Translations under genes and position numbers: made by a program
The notes under the pieces: model-generated
What the model was told of the DNA's origin: nothing
What the model saw: the letters and a program-made list of their open reading frames with translations, nothing else
The model's database searches: none
Source: Symbiodinium sp. CCMP2592
Lineage: Eukaryota; Sar; Dinophyceae; Suessiales; Symbiodiniaceae
Length of the DNA stretch: 64,000 bases
Direction of reading: 5' to 3'
Assembly: GCA_905221615.1 (NCBI GenBank)
Contig: CAJNDT010001282.1
Span: 1-64,000 of the forward strand
Part shown: positions 54,376 through 64,000 of the stretch, piece after piece
How positions within the stretch are numbered: the stretch's first letter is position 1
Layout of the letters: each line of letters begins with the position of its first letter

Positions 54376-55405
54376 ACCTCACACAACTGGTAGAGGTGAT
54401 CGCCAAACAGACCTTTAATCACAGAAAGGGTCAGAGGGGCAAAAAACCCCCAAATGTCCACCAGGAGCATGGGCAGCACCCCATCCTACCTCAAACTATG
54501 CGTCGTCAAGCCTTGAGCCCCAGCCGCAAATCCTCGATCCTCAACCCGATAGATGAAGATTGCTTTTAAACGCGACAGCAGGAAAAGAATGACGAGGCGA
54601 GACCCTTGAAGGATGCGCAACCAAACGTAATCCTGAAGAAGTCGTCGCAGGCAGACACCCCACTATACCTCACTGAGTGCTGGGTTGCGGAACAGAAACC
54701 TGAAGAAGAGTGAGGCGCGGCAACAGCCGCAAACACGTAAACCCTTCCTTCAACCATCTTCAACCGCAAACCTCAAAAACTTCGCGAGCCATCGCTTTAC
54801 CCCAGAACGAGACACACACACACGGCAAAACGTAAAAGCAAAAGAAATGATCCAAAAAAAGGTCCCAACCTGGAAACCTGAACCCTCACAACAGAAGTGA
54901 TGGACAGAAGCCACAAACCCTAAATTACTAAACTCTGAAAGCAAAAGTCCTGAACCGAAGAACGACTGGAGGCTAAATCAGTTTAAAATTACACACCGAA
55001 ACAGCACGCAATGAGTAGAAGCCCCAAGTTCCAAAACTTGGCATGGAGGGCGAAAGATTAACCCGGCAAACCTTAAAAGATAGAGGATGCAATGACCAAC
55101 TCAAACATTCAACCACTTAGCGGTGGCAAGCACCACCTCAAAACAACAACCGAACTCCTCAAAGACCGATCACACCAAATCACCAAACCAGCAAGAAACG
55201 GCAAGCAAACACGTCAGGCATGAGCTTCAAGGAGCACTGAGAACCGATGGGCAAAAATCAGGGACCGCAAACTGGGAATGAGAGACAGCGCAAGACGGTG
55301 AAAGAGCAAACGGCAGCAAACCCGTAGAATGACGATGATCAATACCTCACTTCCGAATTGAGTCTTATTTCTAACATGCCCTAACCGGCCCTAACCCTCC
55401 AAGCT
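54376..55405. repeat. Macrosatellite, third unit
   Basis: Anchor GTGATCGCC at 54,396. The distance to the next anchor is 1,030 bases. It differs from unit 2 by small deletions and rearranged short segments near its end (about 55,195-55,380). Confidence 0.9.
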
Positions 55406-56020
55406 GAGACATCTGATAGTAAGTAGTGATCGCCAGACAGACCGTAAATTACAGAGAGGGTCAAGTCTCCAAATGTCCACCAGGAGCATGGGCAGCACCC
55501 TATCATACCTCAAACTATGCGTCGTCAAGCCTTGAGCCCCAGCCGCAAATCCTCGATCCTCAACCCGATAGATGAAGAATGCTTTTAAACGCGACAGCAG
55601 GAAAAGAATGACGAGGCGAGACCCTTGAAGGATGCGCAACCAAACGTAATCCTGAAGAAGTCGTCGCAGGCAGACACCCCACTATACCTCACTGAGTGCT
55701 GGGTTGCGGAACAGAAACCTGAAGAAGAGTGAGGCGCGGCAACAGCCGCAAACACGTAAACCCTTCCTTCAACCATCTTCAACCGCAAACCTCAGAAACT
55801 TCACGAGCCATCGCTTTACCCCAGAACGAGACACACACACACGGCAAAACGTAAAAGCAAAAGAAATGATCCAAAAAAAGGTCCCAACCTGGAAACCTGA
55901 CCTGAACCCTCACAAAAGAAGTGATGGACAGAAGCCACAAACCCTAAACTCTCAGAGCAAAAAAGTCCTGAACCAAAGAACGACTGAAGGCTAAATCAAT
56001 TTAAAACTACACACCGACAC
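55406..56020. repeat. Macrosatellite, fourth unit (partial)
   Basis: Anchor GTGATCGCC at 55,426. It follows the unit closely to about 56,020, then drifts. Confidence 0.85.
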
Positions 56021-56710
56021 GGCAGGCAATGAGTAGAAGCCCCAGATTCCACAAGCAACAAACCAGACACATGGCGCAAAATGCAAAGGTAAAGGAAAGT
56101 AATCTCGACCTGCAAACCCGAACCGCCAAAAAAGCAGTGATGGCCGGCGGCATCAAACCCTAAGCAATCTAAAACCACAGGCAATGAGCGGAAGCCCTAA
56201 CTCCCAAACGTGCCATGGACGGCGAAACCTTAACCCGAAAAGTCAAGGAGCGTGATGGGAAGCAAACCCCGAAAGATAGAGACATGCAACGCCCAACTCA
56301 GACATTCAAACACTTAATGGTAGTAAGCACCACTCCAAGACAACCACTGGACCCCTCGAAGAACGATTGCTGAGACTCTAAACCAGAGAGAACTAGAAAG
56401 CATTCATTGGCAGCAACCAGGTAGCAAACCCTACATGAATGAGCTTGAAGGCGCACTGAACAGCGAACCTAAAACATGCTGAAACCGTAAAGACGATGAG
56501 GAGCAAACCCGAAAACGAATGAGAGGCAGCAAACCTCTTGCTGCTGACGGCAGCAAACTCCCATCCCAAGACCGGCAACGGGCAGCAAACCCTTAAACCC
56601 CGAAAAGAATGAAAAGCAAGTATCAGGCTGAACCCTCAAAACAGCCACGAGTGCAAACCATGAAGAGCGATGAAGGACAAAGCCGAAACCCGAAGACCGA
56701 AGTCGAGAGT
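56021..56710. repeat. Degenerate tail of the macrosatellite with GCAAACCC subrepeats
   Basis: Recognisable unit blocks continue with many changes. From 56,390 there are frequent GGCAGCAAACCC, GCAAACCCGAA and GATGAAGG pieces roughly 25 to 40 bases apart. This suggests the 1-kb unit itself arose from short telomere-like subrepeats. Confidence 0.6.
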
Positions 56711-57181
56711 GTTAGATTAACAGCAAGCTGATGCAGGTCCCTGGACCTATCCCACCGTCTTGAAGTCCAGCAAGGACATGTGTGTGGGCAGGCGCAGGGC
56801 ATGTCATTGCCATATGGGTAGGCCTGTCATAGGCTGTGCACCCTGGCACATTGGTCATGGTTTGCACAAATCTGTGTTTGAAGGGGTGGGTGCAGGCCCG
56901 AGAGAACTTCAGATGCAAGTACCCCCCTAGGCATTCGCACAACACACCTCGTTGATGAACACTGACGGAGAATCCAAGTGTAAGACGGCCATTGCGACTT
57001 CAGAGGTGAAGCTGTCGAAAAATCGAAAATTCGTGTTTGACCTCCCAAAATGCACCGACTTTAACCACAAGAAGAGAATGCCGGCATTGGTCTAGGACCA
57101 CCACTGCAACCAGAATCGGTAGCCTCATGTACTGGCGGATGAAGAGACCTAACCAACATAATTCCCTTTATGCGCTGGCAG
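56711..57181. other. Stretch with no recognisable gene
   Basis: No coding signal or clear repeat between the macrosatellite and the next minisatellite. Confidence 0.5.
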
Positions 57182-57410
57182 GATTCAGAGACACCTCACC
57201 ACAGTGGTGGGTGGCAGGCAAAACCTTCCGCATGCTTGCCCCCGTGAACACCCGAGATTCAGAGACATCCCACCGCGGCGGCACAAGTAGTTGGCGAAAC
57301 CTGGATTCAGAGACACGTTACAACTGTGGCTTTGGTGGAACCTTCAGGCATTGCTTCCACACATGTACCAGCGGGATTCAGAGACGCCTCACGCAGTGGT
57401 AGTTGGGGGA
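57182..57410. repeat. Minisatellite of four GATTCAGAGAC units
   Basis: GATTCAGAGAC occurs at 57,182, 57,256, 57,304 and 57,374. Each is followed by a C-rich/CAC piece, a GTGG piece and an AACCTT or AATCTT end. Spacing is 74, 48 and 70 bases. Confidence 0.75.
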
Positions 57411-60400
57411 ATCTTCCCTCGCTCGCGGGAAGATTAACCAATCCTCTTTACCCTGAACGGTATAGGAGCTTGCAGCATGGCTGTCGCACTGTTGGCGGAA
57501 ACGAGTCTCCAGGTGAAAGATCAACCAACCCAAGACTCAGCGAAGGCACCCCATTTGTCATCTCCACGCGAAGACTCCACGAGCATGGGTCCAACGAGCA
57601 TCGCAGCATGGCTGCTGACCTCTCAAGTCACACGGGCAGAAACGGAGGGATGTGGACATGATAGGACATGTCCGATTTGCTCGGGTGAGTGCCGGTTTGC
57701 CATTTCGCTGTAGCCCATCGGACACGGGCTCGACCTCGTGCAGGCTGACAGAACAAACGAAGACGGAAGTCAAAACCCTTGCTCAGGTCTTGACAAAGGG
57801 ATTCTGATGAATGTCCGGGATATGGATAACCTGCGCCATGCACCAATGCTGAAATAGACATGTTTTCTGCACTGACAAGCTCTGGTATGCCTGCTGTTTT
57901 TGCGCACATTGCCCCAGGATGCCCCTTGTCAAGCTGATGGTCGTTGCTCCCTGCGCTCGCACTCTCGAATCAAAACGGACTGTGTCACATTGCGAATTCA
58001 GAAACTTCGACTATAGCAAGTGAGTGGCCTTCTTGCGCATCTGAGACGATGAGATGAGGAGGCTCTTCGAGTCGGGATCGAAAAACAATACTCGAATCGT
58101 GTTCACCTGCAGGCCGCGACCTACGTTGACATGGCCAAGTCACCAACGCCAAAACGCCGCTAAGGCTGGAGCACAGAAGAAACCAGAGAACAAGTGCTTC
58201 ACCCGTTGCTCGAAGTCGGCAAGAGTCTTGGCCTGCAAGCACCAGCTCTCGCCCTCTCGGCATGTACCTGACTACTTCAAAGTCCCTCCGGTCGCGGAGC
58301 GTCTCGACTGTACCAAGGGTGGGTCGAGGACTACGAGTCCATTTGTGATCGGTCCAGCTCTGAGTATACAGCCGGGAAAAGGCATCTGCCTTGAGTTGGA
58401 CTGTGGGACTTGAAGGCTCCTCTCTGTACAGCCGTTTGCAGGCCTCTGACAGGGGATCATGGTCTGTACCTGTCGCTGGTGGCCTTGTTGACATCGATAG
58501 CCGCTTCCATGATGTGGCGAGTGCGGTCCACCTCGTCGTGGGCACGCGTGGCTGGTGAGCCAGAGACATAGGCCTGAGCTTCGCACGAGTTTCGCCCTCT
58601 GCTCGAGGCGCTCGACATACAAAAGAACCTGAGCATCGCTCGCGATGCAGAGTTTTCCTGAAATACGGACTGAGCAAAAGACAACGTGGATGATTCTTTT
58701 GGCGAGTGTTATGGAACCGGTAGAGGGCTGAGCTTGGGTCGCCAAAAGACTCTAGCAAGGACTTGCCACTCGAAGTGTGGACATCCATGCATGTGCTTCG
58801 TGACAACCTGCATCCTGTAAAGCTTCGCTTTCCAGCGCTCTCAAACAGCTTCAACCTACGACAAGGAAACACACATAAGAGCGTGCCAAGTCCCCGACAC
58901 CTCCGATGAAACTGCACAGAAGCTGCCTGAAACGTAGCAATGTCGGGGTTCAGGAGAACGAAGAACCATGGTCTTGGAAGCTGGGCTGCCACGCAGGTAA
59001 CTGACGTGAGCGTCCGTGAATGTAGAATGACTCGGAGCACTTTCCTGCAATTTGCACACGATGCATGAACCAGACAAGGCTTTGAACGCCTCAGGTTTAG
59101 GTAGCACAAGCTGTGGGCCATACCATCAGCATTCCTCTTTTGCCGCGGCCAGACAGTTCGGACCTTGTTCCCTTCTGAAGATCACGGGTTGAAGAGGAAA
59201 GGATGAACCATCTGCAACAGACTGGCATCCGCCAGCTGCTATGTTGAAGATGCTCACTGTTCAGTTGTCTTCGGGACGACAAGAATGGTTAACACGCCTT
59301 GAAAGCCGGTGCAATCCGGTCCTAACTGAGCCAGTTTCAAGCTTCCTGAAGCACTCGCTTGCAATTCAGGAAGGGTGCATGAGATGCATGCCATTACTCG
59401 ACACAGAATATGCATAGGTAGATTCTAACAGGGTTTCACCTGTCACAAGAAAGACCATCATGTTTGAGAACTTCGCACATCTTGTTGGTAAGACCGGGTC
59501 GCCAGATTGTCCGAGGATGATTCGGTGCCTTCAGACAATGTTTCGCAGAACGTCTGGTGCTGTGTTTGTGTAGGAATGCTAACGGGCGGTCTGGAACCAT
59601 CAGAGAACAGAAAGGCAATCGTTTGGGCATTGAAGTATGCTCTTGCCAGAAAATCTCGGACCGCTTCCGAAAGCCGGATCAAGTCTACAGTGCTTTGCTG
59701 TGTTTCCAAGCTTGGAGGACCACATGGGTCAATACGATCAGACCATCAGATGGCGGTTCTGGACTTGTTGCGGAAGATCGGGGAGAGCTGCGGGAGGTGC
59801 ATCATGAACAAGTTCATAAGATGTGAGTCAAGATCAAGAACTACAACAAAGATTCGGCACTGCTCCTTTCTGAATCCGAGATTCGGACAGGACGGAGCTG
59901 GACACTCGACGTCGGCGTTCGATCACGTTCCGTGACATCTGATCATTCAGGCAAGTCGGAGCCAGCAAGAGACGTTTCACAGTTGAGCATCGCCCACGGA
60001 AAGGCCCGTGCCCTGAATTGGCCCGGAAAAAATTCGCGATTGAGATCAATTGACACTACACGCCACGTCCAGAAGCTTCCGGCAGGAAGCCACAGATGTC
60101 CACTCTGAGCGTATGACAAAACTAACTGACCCGTGATCCGGAGACGAAATCAAGACATGTGATTACAGTAAACTTGTGTCAAGCATCTGCCAACGGTCCT
60201 GGGATACACCAGCGTCTTGAAGCACTCGGGGCACAAAGCCTGCCTTCAAAGCATGTCATTGAGCAGACACCGAGTTTTGATGCACATGCTGCTCGCGCTG
60301 GGCAGACTGCAGCGCCTCATTGTCGGATGCACGAGGCTCCTGCATTCATAATGCGAGAATTCAGATGCAAGCATTTTCGTTTTTGATCCAAATGTACTAG

Positions 60401-61090
60401 GACCGGCCCTGTACCTACTTCAGCCTGAAATCGATTACCGAATCTCGGCAGGTCCTCCAGGAGAACCTGCAAGACTGCCTGGGCTTCACTTCCAAAAAGT
60501 AAAAGCTCCGCAAGACAACATGGCACATGAAGGAAAATTCTGTTTGCCTAAGGACCAGTCCCACACTCGCGAACGATTTGGTGTCAGAACCTGAGTGAGC
60601 ATCACAGATGGTACAGCGAGTGAAGATCAGTTGCACGCGGCGTCGCCAAGGCCTGCAATTTCAAGAATCTTCACATCTTGCCGAGATCACTGCTGGCAGA
60701 GCGGCACACACCCGCGACCGAAAAGGCAATGCCTTCAACAAGCACAGACTAGCGATAATTTTGATCCATTCATGACCCAAGCCGCCGAGGCTGTGGCGTT
60801 CAAAGCTTAGGATAAAACTACAGCGAAACCACACTCTAATCTCTCCGCAAATCCCATGGCCAATTAATTCGTGATGGGCTAGGTCTGGATTTACAGAAAT
60901 GCTGCTTGGCATTGCCTGGGGACAAGCTGACCAGCCTCTCTCTACTACGGCATACTCTGGTGGTGGGCACTTCGAAGAGTGCCGTACAGGCCATGGCGTG
61001 GGCATGTACGGGGTCGTACAGCGATAGAACTATCTGTCGCAGTGGCGTCGTCAATACCATCACCAGGGCTACCGCTGCTGGTTGACGCAC
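57411..61090. other. Stretch with no certain gene; one long minus-strand open frame
   Basis: A 378-codon frame at 57,985-59,121 on the minus strand has no domain, is arginine/serine/cysteine-rich and lacks convincing coding texture, apart from a short part near 58,340-58,420 (LKADAFSRLYTQSWTDHKW). I leave it as unproven. The rest shows only short frames. Confidence 0.35.
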
Positions 61091-61228
61091 GTGGCCACAG
61101 CGCTCGTCGTCATCGTCGTCGTCGCCGAATGTGAAGTCGTGGTGAAATGCTCCTCTTTCTGTTTCTTCTTCATCCTCCTCCGTCTCGTCATCGTCGTCAT
61201 CATCATCTTAGTCTTCATCAGCTTCGTC
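61091..61228. repeat. GTC/ATC/CTC trinucleotide tract
   Basis: Imperfect runs of CGTCGTCATCGTCGTCGTC and CATCGTCGTCATCATCATC. They would encode basic or acidic homopolymer-like stretches depending on frame. Confidence 0.75.
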
Positions 61229-63670
61229 AGTGGCTCAGGATGAGGGATATCAAAAACGGAGACGCAAAAAAGCAGCAGCACTGCGGTGTGTGCACAATGC
61301 CCGAGCTCAGCAAAACTCCGAGAAATTCTGTCCTGAAGGTCGGTAAAGACGGGTGGACACACCTGCAAGAAAGCACCATCCCCAGTTCTGTGGCTTCGGA
61401 ACAGAGCGGAGCGGCAGCCTTGCTCTCCTCAAGTCGAAGCAAGGCCTCTCAGCGCATTCGGCGAGAGAGCATAACCAGCGTGGCTGAGTGGAATCTGCCA
61501 CGTTGGGTCCTGCAGCTCCGTCTTCCCCTGGCCGAGGTAGAAGATCGTGAGTTGCTCGGTCTGCATTGGTCGGGGGGAAACACCACGGGGAGGCATCTTG
61601 CTCACCCGAAGCTGGTTTCACGCACAGTGCAGCTAAAGTGATTAGAGGATCGGAGAAGATCTAAACTAGAGCCTTCTGTGTTGCTCGGATGCTCTATGTT
61701 GTCTGAAAGATTCCAGGATTCCTTCATTCAACCTTGCTTCTTGAGCTGAAGCAGGCAAGCTGGACCTGGCTACGTGCTTCGACAAAAGAGCGAGATTTCG
61801 GTAGAGGGAACTTGTCTTGCTTGAGAAACGAAACGGTCTGCATCAGAAAATAAACTGATGATTGACTAATTTTGAACTGGATGCCTTGCCTTGGTTCAGG
61901 CAGAGATCTGGCATGCAACTTCCCTATAACTTCAAACTGGCAGAGCTGTCCTGCTCTGGAGAAGTGAGCGCTCTGATAAAGCACACTCTGTGCAGATGTT
62001 GAGCCACCCACTTAACCACAAAACCAACGGGTATTGACGTTTACACCGCGGGCGGCAGGACATCATGTTTGACCTTTCGGCCATTTCCTGTCCGGTGTTT
62101 TGTTCTGAGAGTCTCGAGTGGAGATCCACGTCCACGCGTACCAGTTCTTAAAACGGCCTGATGGACCTTCGCAGGAAGTCTTCGTAATAAGCCAGCCACA
62201 GATCAGGGCCAACAGAGCCGCCTTCGCGTAGTTCCCGGAAGTCACAGCCTTCCTCAACCACGGATCTACGATGAATACCTCCAGCGTTTAGGCCATGAAA
62301 GCGCTGTGAGTCAGGTTGGACTTTTACAATCGAGGGGTGCAGTAATGTTGGACACACGGCGATCGACCAGCATGCGAGCAGAAACATCCGCCAAAGCCTG
62401 ACAAAACACAAGTCAAGCATGTAAAGCATCTTCGCTGACAAAAACCGATAGTTCAAGGCGAGTGACTCGCAGGCACGTCAAAGACGATTCAATGTCGCGC
62501 CAAAACCTGTTCCATCCGCATCGTCTTTGATGCCAGTGCTGTGCATACAAACGGGCATGACAAGCACATTCTGGCTCTGCGAGAGCTTCTCAGCGTCGAA
62601 CAAGTTCATGGAATTGATCAGCTGCGACACTCTTGAAAACGGAGGCTTTGCTTTTCGCGCCTGCCAAGCCGACAAGAGTTGAGGCCTGTGGATCAATCAC
62701 AACGGCAAGCGTGTTGTCTGTCTCCAATCTAACAGGAACTTGTCTGGAGACCTGATCTTCTTGCCTGGCGGCGTCTCAATCAAACGTGGACTGCTGGCTC
62801 TTAGGACAAGGTACACAAATGATCAAAGCTGGTCTCAACTCAAGTTGTGTGTCCAGACTGGCCTTCTAGGAGGACTCTGCGACGAGGAAGCTTCCGGATC
62901 CTGCGTTCCGAAACATCTGTGCAAACATGTCCACTGGAAAGGAATGTGCTGCAACGCCAAAGCTCTGTAATGCTACAGTGGTAAGTGGAACCTGGCAACT
63001 TGACTGACCGAAGTCTTGAAGAGCACAAGTTTGTCAACCAGAGTCGGAGAGTCGGAGTCGGTGCCAAACGCGCCACCGGCTCTCACGCATACTTTCATGC
63101 CCGAACACTCAGAGAACATCCAACAGGGTCTTTCGGAGGTAAGGACTCAGGAAACGGCCGGAGGCTCCAAGTCCGCGGCTCTCTGGTCCGAGCTCATGGC
63201 GTGGTTGAAACGTCCTGCTCTCGAGGCACCGCGGCAAGGCAGCAAGGCAGCAAGGCATGAACATGTCTGTGAAAAAAAGTCGCCTCTGCAAGTCAGCGGC
63301 GTCAGCGGCATTCTGGCCAGCAGCTCATGCCTTCCAGACTGCCTCAGTACAAGGATCCTAGTCGTCCTCGTCCGAAACCTCCCTCGCGCGCTAAGCATGT
63401 AGTGCAGCCGAGAAGCACATTCGCTGGACTTCGTGGAAATCTTGGCCATTCTCCCGGCGGCGGCGCTGTTGCAGCCAGCTGCACGAGAGCTTCCGGCTGC
63501 CTTGCATTCTGCAAGCATGCCCCACGACGCAGCATTCTCCGTGTTTGCATGAGTCGCCCAAGACACCTCGAGGGTTCAGGCTCGCTGCCTTCCAGAAGAC
63601 CCTTCAATCGCCGGTTGACCTGTGCGTTGCCACAAGCCAACCAGGGTCGAGGTTCACGGGAAGCACAGAC
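61229..63670. other. Stretch with no recognisable gene
   Basis: Short frames only. One minus-strand segment at about 62,481-62,650 reads like an exon (RVSQLINSMNLFDAEKLSQS, then QNVLVMPVCMHSTG) but cannot be assigned. Downstream exons of the coiled-coil gene may lie at its right end. Confidence 0.35.
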
Positions 63671-64000
63671 CTTCTTTAAGGAGCTGTTCTCCGATCGCAG
63701 CTTGGCCATTTCAGCCTTCAAATCATCAAGCTCCCGTCCTGTAAATCTCTGCTAATCCAGCAGTGTGACCTGTAGCTGATGTATCTTGCGATGAAGGTCT
63801 TGATTGTTCTCCAATGCCTCACAATGCGCACAAGGATTTGCCTCAAGTTTGCAAGTGACCACTTTGAACATCATGCTAAGTTTAAGGCAACTTTGAGATC
63901 TTCCGCTTCATAAGCGGATATCAATGGGCCTTACCAAAAAAACGGAACTCGGCATTTGCTTGCTCCAAAGCACGAGCATGCTCGGCCACAGTATTCAGCT
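63671..64000 (-). CDS. Coiled-coil protein, partial (exons running off the window), with an in-frame TAG
   Basis: Exon i (64,000-63,935) reads LNTVAEHARALEQANAEFRF. A 73-nt GT-AG intron (63,934-63,862) joins it in phase 1 to exon ii from 63,861: VVTCKLEANPCAHCEALENN, QDLHRKIHQLQ. The same frame then continues VTLLD, TAG (63,754-63,752), QRFTGRELDDLKAEMAKLRS, ENSSLKK up to a donor at 63,671 (AAG|GTCTGT). Heptad-like spacing of leucines and charged residues on both sides of the TAG indicates one continuous coiled coil. The TAG is either a nonsense change or lies in a very short removed segment: the 18 or 21 bases starting GTCACAC and ending TAG or CAG would restore the frame. Both gene ends are missing. 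Function unknown. Confidence 0.5.

Noticed and set aside
57985..59121. 378-codon open frame on the minus strand
   Set aside because: No ATG-supported start that I could confirm, no domain, arginine/serine/cysteine-rich composition. Alternative frames in the same place are also open.
1..64000. CRISPR arrays, bacterial operons, tRNA or rRNA genes
   Set aside because: No regularly spaced short direct repeats with unique spacers, no ribosome-binding-site pattern, and no tRNA or rRNA signature was recognised by eye. A tRNA-structure search could still find a missed gene.

Overview
The window looks like nuclear DNA of a protist, most likely a dinoflagellate. The inference rests on sparse, co-directional genes on the minus strand, CCCTAAA-type interstitial telomere motifs, a protein made of SH3-like repeats of a kind I associate with dinoflagellates, a retroelement RT/RNase H fragment typical of that group, and a 2OG-Fe(II) oxygenase riding on a retroelement. 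No ribosomal protein, rRNA, tRNA or organellar marker fixes the species. Four introns I could place by reading phase are only about 43 to 73 nt long.

Layout. 0-6 kb: a TA microsatellite, possible membrane-protein exons and non-coding sequence with minisatellite-like and telomere-like motifs. 6.1-8.6 kb: a multi-exon ankyrin-repeat gene. 8.6-22.7 kb: mostly featureless, with microsatellites and one weak exon. 22.7-25.5 kb: weak exons and a two-domain glyoxalase/VOC-fold gene with a myristoylation-like N-terminus. 27.5-28.7 kb: SH3-like repeat gene. 29.1-29.5 kb: a degenerate short tandem repeat. 30.1-30.6 kb: a RING/U-box-like gene with short introns.

31.8-42.9 kb holds the main discovery: an 11.07-kb retroelement on the minus strand bounded by 482-bp direct repeats that differ at 3 positions. 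Its reverse transcriptase is Penelope-like, but the GIY-YIG endonuclease lies upstream of the RT. Expression looks viral in its economy: a small ORF overlaps a gag-position ORF (ATGA), that ORF ends in UGA-CUA with the GIY-YIG frame open behind it, and the GIY-YIG frame overlaps the RT in the -1 frame at a U6 run. Downstream are accessory ORFs: a long ORF with two in-frame stops and a possible ADP-ribosyltransferase-like C-terminus, a 2OG-Fe(II) dioxygenase, an SR/proline-rich ORF with one in-frame stop, a ubiquitin-like protein and a final unknown ORF.

43-49.6 kb is almost featureless. 49.6-56.7 kb is a macrosatellite of about 1.03-kb units, split by a 2.4-kb insertion carrying a decayed RT-thumb/RNase H fragment. 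57.2-57.4 kb has a small tandem repeat. The last 350 bases carry exons of a coiled-coil gene running off the window. Every gene I recognise with confidence is on the minus strand.
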